DNA of 64,000 nucleotides from DASYAN01 sp034431765 (lineage in GTDB: Bacteria; Chloroflexota; Ktedonobacteria; Ktedonobacterales; Ktedonobacteraceae). The DNA is taken from contig DAOUDD010000187.1 in NCBI GenBank assembly GCA_034431765.1, forward strand, positions 94,451-158,450, in the 5' to 3' direction. Both the position numbers and the translations under genes were made by a program. The notes below the pieces were generated by a model. The model saw only the letters and a program-made list of their open reading frames with translations. It ran no database searches and was not told where the DNA came from. Below, piece by piece: positions 7,689 through 16,109 of the stretch (its first letter is position 1; each line of letters starts with the position of its first letter).

Positions 7689-9494
7689 TCACTCACTTAA
7701 TGAGAGCACTGCCATAAATGCTTCCTGAGGAATTTCGATACTCCCGACCATCTTCATGCGCTTCTTGCCTTCCTTTTGCTTCTCCAACAGTTTGCGCTTG
7801 CGGCTGACATCACCACCGTAACATTTTGCAAGCACATCTTTGCGCATTGCCTTGACCGTCTCGCGCGCAATGACACGTGAACCAATCGCGGCCTGTATCG
7901 GCACTTCAAACAACTGTCGTGGAATCAAACCGCGCAGTTTCTCCACCAGCGCACGCCCCTGATGATAGGCATTGTCGCGATGCAGAATTAATGAAAGTGC
8001 ATCCACAGGGATACTGTTGACGAGTAGATCAAGCTTGACCAGGTCCGCCTCGTGGTATCCTGCGAAGTTGTAGTCGAGTGAAGCATAGCCTTGAGTACGC
8101 GACTTGAGTTGATCATAAAAGTCCACAATCAGCTCTGCTAAAGGCATGGTGTAGGTCATGAGAACACGCTCAGCCTCGATATATTTGAGGTCCTTATAGA
8201 TGCCACGACGAGAGGTAACCAGGTCCATAATTGTGCCGATATAGCGCGAGGGCGTAAAGATCGAGATGTCCATCATTGGCTCTTCGATCTTCTCTATCTC
8301 GCCGAAGGAAGGCATTTCCGACGGATTATCGACAACGATCATCTCACCATTTGTGCGTGTGACGTGATACTCAACGCTTGGTGCAGTTGCCAAGATCTCT
8401 AGATTATATTCGCGCTCCAGACGTTCCTGGATAATCTCCATATGTAGGAGACCCAGGAAGCCACAGCGGAAGCCAAAGCCAAGCGCGTTCGAGGTTTCCG
8501 GCTCATAAGAGAGAGCGGCATCGTTAAGCTTGAGACGATCCAGCGCCTCACGGAGGAGAGGATAGTCGTTACTATCAACAGGGTAAAGGCCCGCAAAGAC
8601 CATGGGTTTAGCTGGAGCGTAACCGGCGAGAGGTTCAACAGCATCGCGTGCACTCGGAATTGTCATCGTATCACCAACACGGCAATCCTTGACGTTTTTG
8701 AAGCCAGTCGCCACATAGCCCACCTCACCCGTTGTCAGGATGCCGGCCGAGACGAGGCGAGGATGGAAGTAGCCTGCTTCCAGAATCTCAGCACTACTGC
8801 CAGTCGCCATCATCAGCATTCGCTCACTCTCACGCACCTGTCCATCTACAATGCGCACGTAGGCAATCACTCCTTTGTACGCATCGTAATGCGAGTCAAA
8901 GACGAGCGCACGTAGAGGCTTATCTACCTCACCCTTAGGAGATGGTACCTGTTGGATGATGGCCTCAAGAATATCCTGTGTACCGATCCCTTCTTTCGCT
9001 GATGCAAGAATAGCTTCCTCTTTTGGGAGGCCGATAACATCCTCGACCTCTTGCTTGACTCGCTCTGGCTCTGCACTCGGCAGATCGATCTTGTTAATCA
9101 CAGGTATAATATTGAGATCGGCTTCTAGCGCCAGATAAAGATTTGCCAGCGTTTGCGCCTCGATTCCCTGCGTTGCGTCAATGACCAGTAAAGCCCCTTC
9201 ACAGGCTGCAAGACTGCGCGATACTTCATAGGTAAAGTCAACGTGCCCTGGTGTATCGATGAGATTTAGCTCGTACTCTTCACCATTGAGGGCAGTATAG
9301 CGCATACGCACCGCCTGCGCCTTGATGGTAATGCCCTTTTCACGCTCTAACTCCATCTGATCGAGCGTCTGCTCTAACAATTCACGCTTGGAAACAGTGC
9401 CCGTGAACTCTAGCAAGCGGTCAGCGAGTGTAGACTTGCCATGGTCAATATGAGCAATAATGCAAAAGTTACGAATATGCGCTAAATCCGTCAT
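7689..9494 (-). CDS. lepA: elongation factor 4 (LepA), ribosome back-translocating GTPase
   Basis: The 601-residue length matches LepA (about 600). The G domain shows AHIDHGKSTLADR (G1), the EREKGITIKAQAVRM switch I, DTPGHVDF (G3), NKIDLPSAEPERV (G4) and a SAKEG G5. The LepA-specific C-terminal domain closes with RKRKLLEKQKEGKKRMKMVG and the IPQEAFMAVL end. LepA acts on stalled or mis-translocated ribosomes. The start codon overlaps the mnmA stop (ATGA), and GGAGG lies 9 bases upstream inside mnmA, so the two are one operon with coupled translation. Confidence 0.97.
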   Translation of the reverse strand: MTDLAHIRNFCIIAHIDHGKSTLADRLLEFTGTVSKRELLEQTLDQMELEREKGITIKAQAVRMRYTALNGEEYELNLIDTPGHVDFTYEVSRSLAACEGALLVIDATQGIEAQTLANLYLALEADLNIIPVINKIDLPSAEPERVKQEVEDVIGLPKEEAILASAKEGIGTQDILEAIIQQVPSPKGEVDKPLRALVFDSHYDAYKGVIAYVRIVDGQVRESERMLMMATGSSAEILEAGYFHPRLVSAGILTTGEVGYVATGFKNVKDCRVGDTMTIPSARDAVEPLAGYAPAKPMVFAGLYPVDSNDYPLLREALDRLKLNDAALSYEPETSNALGFGFRCGFLGLLHMEIIQERLEREYNLEILATAPSVEYHVTRTNGEMIVVDNPSEMPSFGEIEKIEEPMMDISIFTPSRYIGTIMDLVTSRRGIYKDLKYIEAERVLMTYTMPLAELIVDFYDQLKSRTQGYASLDYNFAGYHEADLVKLDLLVNSIPVDALSLILHRDNAYHQGRALVEKLRGLIPRQLFEVPIQAAIGSRVIARETVKAMRKDVLAKCYGGDVSRKRKLLEKQKEGKKRMKMVGSIEIPQEAFMAVLSLSE

Positions 9495-10669
9495 TCAATA
9501 ATTCCTCCACACAACACCTCATCTCCCTCCTCACCGCCATAGAAGACTGCGGCCTGGCCGGGCGTGATGGCACGCTGTGGATCTACCAATATGACTCGTG
9601 CGCGGTTTCCTTCGAGAGGTAGAACTCGCGCGGGCTGCTCAACAGCTTTGTAACGAACGCGAACATGAGCATCAAACGGCTCAGACGGCACATCACCACT
9701 CAGGTAGTGCATCTTACCAACTACAAACTCTTGTTGTAGCAGTGCTGCACTAGGACCGACGATAAGTGCATTCCGCTCCGAGTCGATTTTCAATACGTGC
9801 AACGGCTCAACGGATGTAATACCTAGCCCCTTGCGCTGCCCGATTGTGTAGTAAGCAAGCCCACGATGGCGGCCCAATGTATTTCCTTGCTGATCATAAA
9901 TGGGTCCTGGACGTGGAATCGAGATCAAAGGCGAGTTGCTTCTCTCCGCGAGGGCCACATTTGCACCTGACGTCTCTGCTCTTTCAGCTAACCTTGTTGC
10001 GGCATAACGATCAATAAAACCTCGATAATCGTTTTGCGCCACAAAACAAATCTCCTGACTCTCGGCTTTCGTTGCAACAGGAAGGCCACGCTCAGCAGCC
10101 ATTGCACGAATTTCGGGCTTAGTATAGCCTCCAAGTGGAAAGCAGGCATGTGCGAGCTGGTGCTGGTTCAGCACGTGCAAGACGTACGACTGGTCCTTAT
10201 CAGGGTCGATGCCGCGACGAAGACGGTACTTGCCTGTTGTAGGATGTGTATCGACACGCACATAATGGCCTGTTGCCAGATAGTCGGCATCGAGTGCCAG
10301 AGCACGATTCAGTAGAACAGTAAAGCGGATATGCCGGTTGCAGGTCAGACAAGGATTGGGAGTACGTCCTGCCACGTATTCTTCGTAGAAGGACTCTACG
10401 ATATTCTCTTTAAACTCCTGCTCGACATTGACCAGATAAAACGGCATATCCAGGATACGTGCAACACGGCGAGCATCATCAACTGACTCAAGTGAGCAGC
10501 ATTTGTTCTGCACGACGCGCTCAACTCCGTCATCTTCTGCCTCGATGACGCCCGGCTCGGACCAGAGACGGAGCATGATACCTATGACTTCATGCCCTTG
10601 TTCTTTTAAAAGAGCGGCGGCGACTGAGCTATCCACGCCGCCGCTCATTGCGACGACTATTCGTGCCAT
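9491..10669 (-). CDS. mnmA: tRNA-specific 2-thiouridylase
   Basis: MnmA activates U34 of Lys, Glu and Gln tRNAs with ATP and adds sulfur. The PP-loop AMSGGVDSSVAAALL is at residues 7-21. The two catalytic Cys are in GRTPNPCLTCNRHIRF (near residue 106) and SQEICFVAQND (near 208). The central PGPIYDQQGNTLGRHRGLAYYTIGQR block and the C-terminal beta-barrel agree with the family. At 392 residues it is slightly long; the extra residues lie after the PP-loop (EAEDDGVERVVQNKCC). It is the first gene of an mnmA-lepA operon and has an unusual leader with a terminator (10772-10802). Confidence 0.96.
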   Translation of the reverse strand: MARIVVAMSGGVDSSVAAALLKEQGHEVIGIMLRLWSEPGVIEAEDDGVERVVQNKCCSLESVDDARRVARILDMPFYLVNVEQEFKENIVESFYEEYVAGRTPNPCLTCNRHIRFTVLLNRALALDADYLATGHYVRVDTHPTTGKYRLRRGIDPDKDQSYVLHVLNQHQLAHACFPLGGYTKPEIRAMAAERGLPVATKAESQEICFVAQNDYRGFIDRYAATRLAERAETSGANVALAERSNSPLISIPRPGPIYDQQGNTLGRHRGLAYYTIGQRKGLGITSVEPLHVLKIDSERNALIVGPSAALLQQEFVVGKMHYLSGDVPSEPFDAHVRVRYKAVEQPARVLPLEGNRARVILVDPQRAITPGQAAVFYGGEEGDEVLCGGIIE

Positions 10670-10771
10670 GATACGATTCCCTGCTTGCTATGCCTGAACG
10701 TTTTCTTGCTATCTTACGGCTACTATGGCTGCAATGAGCATTTCTGCTTAAGAGGCCGCCAACAATCTGTG

Positions 10772-10802
10772 AAAAAAGACTAGCCGTGGGTGGGCTAGTC
10801 TT
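10772..10802 (-). terminator. intrinsic terminator in the mnmA leader (attenuator or sRNA end)
   Basis: Read on the minus strand, a perfect 10-bp stem AAGACTAGCC with GGCTAGTCTT and 7-base loop is followed by six T (A-run at 10772-10777 of the plus strand). It lies between the leftward promoter at 10884 and the mnmA start at 10669. Nothing else ends here, so it either attenuates mnmA or terminates a short RNA of about 78 bases. Confidence 0.65.
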
Positions 10803-10855
10803 CCATTATGTTTGTGCTGGTGAACAAAGAAATGATGCCCTTTCTTGCCAACGTT

Positions 10856-10884
10856 AGGGTAGCACAGGTAGAACCTTTTGTCAA
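10856..10884 (-). promoter_or_regulatory. leftward promoter toward mnmA
   Basis: On the minus strand TTGACA (10884-10879) is a perfect -35. After 17 bases comes TACCCT (10861-10856) preceded by TG-C, an extended -10. The start is expected near 10849, giving a leader of about 180 bases to mnmA. The -35 abuts the first 51-bp repeat. Confidence 0.6.
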
Positions 10885-10890
10885 TTTCAA

Positions 10891-11051
10891 GTGAAGGTCT
10901 TAGAAATCTCATTCTTGCCTCTCGACTCAACGGCTTCCATCGTGAAAATCTTAGAAATCTCACTCTTGCCTCTCGACTCAACGGCTTCCATCGTGAAAAT
11001 CTTAGAAATCTCATTCTCTCATTCTTGCCTCTCGACTCAACGGCTTCCATC
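10891..11051. repeat. three tandem 51-bp repeats
   Basis: Copies lie at 10891-10941, 10942-10992 and 10993-11051. The first two are 51 bp and differ at only a few positions; the third is 59 bp because an internal 8-mer (TCTCATTC) is doubled. Each copy contains CTTAGAAATCTCA near its start and CTCGACTCAACGGCTTCCAT near its end. Fifty-one is a multiple of three, so frames stay open through the array on both strands, producing repetitive frames that I do not accept as proteins. The array sits exactly between two divergent promoters. Confidence 0.9.
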
Positions 11052-11060
11052 GTGTATAAT
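11032..11060 (+). promoter_or_regulatory. rightward promoter formed by the last repeat
   Basis: TCGACT at 11032-11037, inside repeat copy 3, is 17 bases from a perfect TATAAT at 11055-11060 that begins just after the repeat ends. In copies 1 and 2 the same -35-like element is present but the matching -10 position reads AAAATC. So only the last copy makes a full promoter. Confidence 0.6.
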
Positions 11061-11066
11061 AGTTGC

Positions 11067-11253
11067 CGACACTACACGAGGAAGCGCGCGATGTTGCAGG
11101 TGCTCCGACTGACGCCACTGCAGAACGCGAAGTACTCAGTCGGTTCTCTAAAGAGTCTCTATTACAAGCTCAGAGAGTGTCCCAGACGCACCTGTCATTA
11201 TACGTAAACATGCTTCATCCAGGACACTCTCTCAGGAAGCAGGAGCAAGCTAT
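11067..11253 (+). ncRNA. structured leader RNA of the 11254 gene
   Basis: Between the expected start at about 11067 and the ATG lie two long-range stems: CCGACTGA (11105-11112) with TCAGTCGG (11136-11143), and GAGAGTGTCC (11173-11182) with GGACACTCTC (11222-11231). The second stem ends 3 bases before the AGGAAGCAGGAG ribosome site, so its folding could control translation. It matches no riboswitch class I can recognise by motif (no T-box or purine-aptamer core). Confidence 0.4.
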
Positions 11254-11778
11254 ATGCCAAAGAAGTCTACGGCTGCGCGCAGTGGAGTACAGCGTAGCAA
11301 CAAGCCAAAACAGAAGGGGTTCGAACTTGTCCGTCCAGAGGGATCAGTTGTAGAGGAAACTCGTTCGCCACAGGTGGAAGAGGTTGTTTCGGTCAATGGT
11401 GGTACAGCAACGACGGTAATGACAACGGAAGCAAAGCCAGAGCGCCGCAGCAGTGCTCGTACTGCCATTGCTACTGTTCCATCAGCAAAGAGCAAGGAAC
11501 TCAACGCATTGCCTACTGTTCCTGCTCCCAGGAGTACAGTGGCTCCTGACGAGTCTGATGTACCTGTTGCGACGGTTCCCAAAGCTACCCCTACTGCAGC
11601 AAGTAGGTTGGCGGCACGTCGTCAAAACGGCCAGAAGATTCAACAGCGCAATGCCGCTTCATTGATTACTGCAGAACATTTCTCCTATGTGCGACGCGAT
11701 CTACTCTTTATTGCAATTCTCGCGTTAATTATGTTCACTACTATCATCGTGCTCTATTTCACGATTGGCCGAGCATAA
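11254..11778 (+). CDS. basic tail-anchored membrane protein of unknown function
   Basis: The 174-residue product starts with a very basic stretch (PKKST, RSNKPKQKG), has a long polar middle rich in Val, Thr, Ala and Pro that is probably disordered, then RLAARRQNGQKIQQRNAASLI and a single hydrophobic helix LFIAILALIMFTTIIVLYF six residues before the end. With no N-terminal signal it should be anchored by its C-terminus with the bulk in the cytoplasm. The basic region might bind nucleic acid or the membrane; this is inference. AGGAG lies 8 bases before the ATG. It is expressed from a dedicated promoter through the structured leader. Confidence 0.65.
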   Translation: MPKKSTAARSGVQRSNKPKQKGFELVRPEGSVVEETRSPQVEEVVSVNGGTATTVMTTEAKPERRSSARTAIATVPSAKSKELNALPTVPAPRSTVAPDESDVPVATVPKATPTAASRLAARRQNGQKIQQRNAASLITAEHFSYVRRDLLFIAILALIMFTTIIVLYFTIGRA

Positions 11779-11865
11779 TTGGATGCAAAGAGGGGGAGAG
11801 CTTGCCTCCTCAATTAGTAAGAAGGTATAGCTTTACCAGTTCTAGCAATGCAGTAACGGATATAA

Positions 11866-11906
11866 AAAGAGAAGCACAGGAAGTCTCTTACTCTGTGCTT
11901 CTCTTT
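11866..11906. terminator. bidirectional intrinsic terminator
   Basis: A 14-bp perfect stem AAAGAGAAGCACAG with CTGTGCTTCTCTTT and a 13-base loop lies between the convergent 11254 gene and the SWIM gene. A-run left and T-run right fit use from both sides. Confidence 0.8.
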
Positions 11907-11974
11907 AATCATCCATATGTGTGTGCGTCTTGTATGTTTGCACATCCAGCCATTTCTAGGAGATAGTGTCGTGC

Positions 11975-12256
11975 TTAATGGGTGAGGGGACTCGTACCTA
12001 GGCCAGTGGGAATACCATGGCGATATGCGGCAGGGATTGTCACACCAAGCACACGTTGCATTGCCATAGTATGACAGCAATCACCCCAATCACTAAAGAA
12101 GTTGCAGGTGCAATGCCAGCCTCCATTATCATAGGTCGTCGTGTGAACATCGTTCTCGCCCTGGAAGTTGGCGGCAAACTGTGTAAATTGAATGCGCTCA
12201 GGCTCTTCTGCGTATCGTTTCGCTTTCGCAATCTTGTTGATCATGCTCGAATTCAT
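11975..12256 (-). CDS. small SWIM zinc-finger protein
   Basis: I choose the ATG at 12256 (93 residues): AAGGAAAGGA lies about 8 bases upstream, while the longer frame has no site. Residues about 46-58 read WHCTCNFFSDWGDCCHTMAM, a CxC-x(8)-CxH-type SWIM zinc finger (the last pair here being C-C-H). The N-terminal MNSSMINKIAKAKRYAEEPERI segment is a basic helix, followed by two strands ending in HTTTYDNGGWHC. SWIM domains bind DNA or proteins and usually form part of larger transposases or helicases; here the domain stands nearly alone. Role unknown; a DNA-binding or recombination accessory is possible. Confidence 0.75.
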   Translation of the reverse strand: MNSSMINKIAKAKRYAEEPERIQFTQFAANFQGENDVHTTTYDNGGWHCTCNFFSDWGDCCHTMAMQRVLGVTIPAAYRHGIPTGLGTSPLTH

Positions 12257-12301
12257 TGGTAACGTCCTTTCCTTGTAACGTAGGAACCACTCCGTATCCA
12301 C

Positions 12302-12900
12302 TTACCGTCTATGACAGACGCGTATTGCGCCACATACTTTGACGTTCTATTTATACCGATACCTCAAACGAGACGACACTACCCTCCTTTCATGGCTAAG
12401 AAATAGTACTTGTATATGCGGTAAAACATATAACAAGTTGTGGCTCAAAAAGGCGAAAAATGAATGAATGAGCCCGAAAAATGAAATTGTACGCAGAAAA
12501 GAAAAAAGCACCAGGGATCTTCTTTCCCTGGCGCGTGGTTACATGGTGCTGTCCGTGTCAGTCTCGTTCACAGCCACAGAAATTGTATTCTCTGGATTCT
12601 CTGCCGCTGGCTCTGAGACTGTACACATAGGCACTTCTCCTCACTCAATTTCTACCGGATGCAAACACCTATATCACCATGTTCTTATCGAACGGGACAA
12701 TGATAGACGAACTCACCGCCCGAATCGCGAATGTCTCTTGCTGATGCAGATGATTATACCATAGAGATAGGTGAAAGTCCACCCTTGAAGGTTGAAATAT
12801 TCCACCTGAAAGCACCTTATTCATACTTTCACATACAATAGCCGAACGATAGTTCGGGAATCGAAAACAGAAGGGCTTTTCTTTCACAGACTCCTCGGTC
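12302..12900. other. non-coding stretch with a terminator for the glycosyltransferase gene
   Basis: About 600 bases separate the two minus-strand genes. The main visible element is an intrinsic terminator on the minus strand: stem CCAGGGA/TCCCTGG (12511-12517, 12525-12531) followed by six T (A-run 12502-12507). It ends the glycosyltransferase transcript after some 370 bases of trailer. Inside the trailer a 72-codon frame (12669-12887) starts with GTG three bases after GAGGAG, but its sequence is not convincing. A dyad CCGAAC-GATA-GTTCGG lies at about 12840. Confidence 0.5.
12502..12533 (-). terminator. intrinsic terminator, minus strand
   Basis: Stem of 7 bp with 7-base loop and a six-T run on the minus strand, downstream of the glycosyltransferase gene. 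Confidence 0.7.
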
Positions 12901-14133
12901 TCAACTACTCAGCAAACTGAGTTCGTTGCAGACGAGTTCGTCATAGAGACTAGCAACCTGATTGGCAACTCGACTCCAGCCAAATTGAAGGACTGAGGAA
13001 CGCGCGGCAGCATGCATTGTTACCGCGAGAGAGGTATCTTGTAACAATGTGTCAAGGCGTTCGGCAAAAAAACCAGGGCAACGTGGCACAAGGAAACCTG
13101 TTTTTCCATGCTGGACCACTGTTGTCAAGCCTCCAGCTCGTGTTGCGACTACAGGAGTACCACATGCCAATGATTCGACGGCAGCCAATCCAAATGTTTC
13201 GTGATACGAGGGAACAACAGTTGCATCGGCCGCGCTATAGAGCAACGGCATCTCTTCGCGTAGACGCGCCCCCAGGAAGAGCACACGCTGACTTATCCCC
13301 AGTTCTTTCACAAGAGTGCGCAATTGTTGCAGATCTTTATCCCCGTTGATCTTGCCTCCCGCGATAACTATCAGTGCATCCTGCTGCATTAATGCAGCAG
13401 CACGTAACAGCACGTCTGGCCCTTTAAACGGATCGAGCCGTCCGGCAAAAAGAAGAATAGGACGTTGCTGTGGTAGATTCAACTGAGCGCGGGCAGTAGA
13501 ACGGTCATGTGGTACAAAAAGCTTGAGATCAACACCACAGGGAATGACTTCAACCTGGCCGGATGTTGCCCCACAGGAACGCAGAACTTGTATGCGTTCG
13601 TCTGCTGTTGCTGCTATAATGCGGTCACAGTGATGGATTAAACGCTGCTCCATCTCCAGGCGCAGAGGAGGTTCAGGTTCGTTTGGATTCGCAAGCTGTT
13701 TGAGGCGACCTAAGGTATGAAACATAGTTACATGCGGAACATTCCAGTGACAAGCGAGACGTAGAGCGGCAACACCAGAGAGCCAGTAGTGACTATGAAG
13801 CACATCGTACTCTATCCCCTCGCGACGCCGAAACTCATCGATATAGCGGGCAAATGATGGAGTATACTGATAAAGATCATTTTTATGAAGTGGTACAAGT
13901 GGCCCTGCCTGGACATGAATAACACGAACGCCGGGGGCGAGTTCAACAATAGGTGGTGTTTGTTTACTTGTTCTACGGGTGAATATGTCTATATGGCAAT
14001 GATTAGATCGCGCTAGCTCTCGTGTTAACTCACGTATATATACATTCATGCCTCCCGCATCCTTTGTTCGCCCTGGTTGATCCAATGGCGATGTGTGAAT
14101 GCTGAGCATGGCAATTCTATGCGACATAAACAC
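12901..14133 (-). CDS. GT4 glycosyltransferase, MshA/sucrose-phosphate-synthase-like
   Basis: A 410-residue GT-B glycosyltransferase. The N-terminus reads SIHTSPLDQPGRTKDAGGMNVYIRELTREL, the hallmark of MshA (inositol-phosphate glycosyltransferase) and its relatives. HSHYWLSG, then LLFAGRLDPFKGPDVLLRA and the donor-binding ETFGLAAVESLACGTPVVA (E-x7-E) complete the GT4 set. The donor is probably a UDP- or GDP-sugar. No other mycothiol gene (mshB, C, D) is adjacent, so the acceptor is open: inositol phosphate, a lipid or a compatible solute. Two starts are possible: GTG at 14133 or ATG at 14127, both near AGGAG. Confidence 0.85.
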   Translation of the reverse strand: MFMSHRIAMLSIHTSPLDQPGRTKDAGGMNVYIRELTRELARSNHCHIDIFTRRTSKQTPPIVELAPGVRVIHVQAGPLVPLHKNDLYQYTPSFARYIDEFRRREGIEYDVLHSHYWLSGVAALRLACHWNVPHVTMFHTLGRLKQLANPNEPEPPLRLEMEQRLIHHCDRIIAATADERIQVLRSCGATSGQVEVIPCGVDLKLFVPHDRSTARAQLNLPQQRPILLFAGRLDPFKGPDVLLRAAALMQQDALIVIAGGKINGDKDLQQLRTLVKELGISQRVLFLGARLREEMPLLYSAADATVVPSYHETFGLAAVESLACGTPVVATRAGGLTTVVQHGKTGFLVPRCPGFFAERLDTLLQDTSLAVTMHAAARSSVLQFGWSRVANQVASLYDELVCNELSLLSS

Positions 14134-14396
14134 TATGCTCCTCTGCTCTTAGCACGGAAAAACGTCTTGATCAGTTACAGATACGAGGCCAACGCCCCTC
14201 GCCTGCTGAAAATAGAAAAACAGGCATGATAAACCTCCTCAATACAATTCATAGGTAATAACATGGCAAGAGGATAATTTTATTTCACTTCATAGGTTTG
14301 CTTACAGGAGGAGAAACTCTATCAGCCTGTGTAGTGAGAGATGAGAGGGATATCTTTCACTACAAGAGGCTGTAATGAGCAAAGCTGAATATTTCT

Positions 14397-15239
14397 TTAT
14401 GACGAGACCTCTTCTGCACGTAGAGCCTGGATAGCATCATACATTTCGCCTGTATCAACGCCTGAATCCTGTGCAAGTGAACGAAGACACTCGGTTCGAC
14501 ACTTGAGGGCCTGGAGAAAGGCCTGAGAAGAGATGCCCGACCACGTAGCAAGTTGATCGAGGATTGTTTGATCAGCATGTTCAAAAGTATCGTCAAAGTT
14601 ATTCCAGAGGGAAAGGGGTAAAGGTACAACCTCATCTGGACGCGCTGGATCAGGTTGAGGTGGGAGAAAATGCGTGGTAAACCAGCGCCGGCGTGCCGGG
14701 TAGACATGCCCCACAAGTCCGATATTCACGACAATACCCAAGCGGCGAATATCCTCTACCTTCAAACGCAGATCGTGCTGATACATTGAAAGCACATCAT
14801 CGATAGTATCAGCATGCACACTGGTAGCGACATGATATCCCTGACCTGGTAATTGCAGGTAGCGTCGTGCAACACGTCCCCACATATAGATCGGTAGGTG
14901 ATCACTAACCTCATTACAGAGTGCATAGGTTGTAGCAGGATCGACGTCAGGCAGGCGGGTAAACGCAAAATTCTCGTACATACCAGACATATATGCAAGC
15001 GCAGTTCCCTCAGGTAAGAACTGAAGCAGGGCGTTCAGCGTCGTCGTTTTCCCTACTCCTGGTTGAGGATCGGTTGGCCCTGCTACTGTTAGTGAGGCTC
15101 CGTGCTCCATGAGTAACCAGATGAGTGCCACCGTTTCAGCATCAACACTCCCTAATGCGATGATCTGCGCCATTGAGAGTTGACGGCGTGACTCGTAGTG
15201 CCAATAGTAACGTTCGTAGGGGTCACGAGGATCAAACAT
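14397..15239 (-). CDS. solitary VirB11/PilT-like secretion ATPase homologue
   Basis: The 280-residue protein carries Walker A PGVGKTTTLNALL near residue 62, a possible Walker B region around AYMSGMYENF, and a His/Asp-bearing YHVATSVHADTIDDVLSMY block. The latter resembles the His box of type II/IV secretion and type IV pilus ATPases (VirB11, CpaF, PilT), which read GxxxTxHAxs. It is shorter than PilT (about 345) and lacks the usual N-terminal PAS-like domain. No pilin, inner-membrane platform or secretin gene lies nearby. It may work with machinery elsewhere or have been repurposed. AAGGGAAG precedes the ATG. Confidence 0.65.
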   Translation of the reverse strand: MFDPRDPYERYYWHYESRRQLSMAQIIALGSVDAETVALIWLLMEHGASLTVAGPTDPQPGVGKTTTLNALLQFLPEGTALAYMSGMYENFAFTRLPDVDPATTYALCNEVSDHLPIYMWGRVARRYLQLPGQGYHVATSVHADTIDDVLSMYQHDLRLKVEDIRRLGIVVNIGLVGHVYPARRRWFTTHFLPPQPDPARPDEVVPLPLSLWNNFDDTFEHADQTILDQLATWSGISSQAFLQALKCRTECLRSLAQDSGVDTGEMYDAIQALRAEEVSS

Positions 15240-15425
15240 ACTGTGCTTCCCTTCCAGATTTCCTACGCTCGTGTCTTAGATTGTAGACGGAAACCAGCTT
15301 CGCTTTCACGCTAGCGCTACGACGCTCAGATTTCCGAGAAACAGCCGAAAGTAATTCTCTCCTGCTCATTGCAGACACGTTCTCGGATTTTCTCCTGCAC
15401 AAGAAAGGCTTTAAGATAACATCTA

Positions 15426-16109
15426 TTATATCTTCTGTTCGCTCTCGCTCTCAACCGAGTCAGCAGGTTTTTTCTCCTCAGGAATGGGAGGCTTCAACCA
15501 ACCAGGACGGGGAGTCCAACCGATAGAGAGCACATGTGGAGTATTCTCTTTGTCAAACTCCACAATACTCACCGAGGCATTCTCGATCATTAAAGATCCA
15601 GCTCGCACGATATCAAGACCCGTGTAGTGAGCCAACAGTACTTTGACAACATCAGCGTGTGCAACAAAAACGGGGTAGTCTCCTATCTCCTTCTGCGTAC
15701 GCCAGCGCTTGATAGCTGCTACGACACGCTGTTGCACCTGAGGAAACGTCTCAATTCCTTCAGGTGCTGTGGACGGATCTTTCACATAAGCTGTCCAGGC
15801 CGGATCATTTTTTGTAAGGTCATCAATGACCTGACCGGCCCAGGGGCCAACGTTTGTATCCATTAAATCTGGCTCTAGCTGAATCTCCAGATTCCGTCCT
15901 CGTGCCAGATATGCAGCAGTATCACGTGCACGTTCTAGCGGACTACTAATAATGGCACTCAAAGGTAGAACTGTTAGAGACTCGGCAAGCCGCTCCGCTT
16001 GCTGCTTACCAGTCTCATTCAAAGCAACGCCTTCCAATTGTCCAGGGAGGCGATGTTCAACATTCCATGCCGTTTGTCCATGCCGTACAATCAGTAGTGT
16101 TTGTTTCAT
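15426..16109 (-). CDS. histidine phosphatase (phosphoglycerate mutase-like)
   Basis: I start at the ATG at 16109 because the 71 codons upstream in the same frame read as Arg/Leu-rich noise and the family begins with the strand TLLIVRHGQTAWN. The product has 227 residues. RHGQT holds the catalytic His; SSPLERARDTA is the second Arg motif; APEGIETFPQVQQRV carries the Glu; and FVAHADVVKVLL contains the second His (usual form SHGGVI). The extra C-terminal tail (PIPEEKKPADSVESESEQ) is acidic and disordered. The substrate cannot be read from sequence; cofactor-dependent mutase, alpha-ribazole phosphatase and general phosphatase are all possible. Confidence 0.8.
   Translation of the reverse strand: MKQTLLIVRHGQTAWNVEHRLPGQLEGVALNETGKQQAERLAESLTVLPLSAIISSPLERARDTAAYLARGRNLEIQLEPDLMDTNVGPWAGQVIDDLTKNDPAWTAYVKDPSTAPEGIETFPQVQQRVVAAIKRWRTQKEIGDYPVFVAHADVVKVLLAHYTGLDIVRAGSLMIENASVSIVEFDKENTPHVLSIGWTPRPGWLKPPIPEEKKPADSVESESEQKI

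Noticed and set aside
10748..11050. A 100-codon minus-strand frame with repeated RFLRFSRWKPLSREAR units
   Set aside because: It is produced by the 51-bp repeats being a multiple of three, runs through a terminator hairpin, and has no ribosome site.
10891..11051. The 51-bp repeats as a CRISPR array
   Set aside because: Copies are directly adjacent with no unique spacers, and no cas gene is near.
12669..12887. A 72-codon minus-strand frame with GAGGAG three bases before GTG
   Set aside because: Spacing is tight, the sequence resembles no protein, and it lies in the long trailer of the glycosyltransferase transcript. Kept only as a note.
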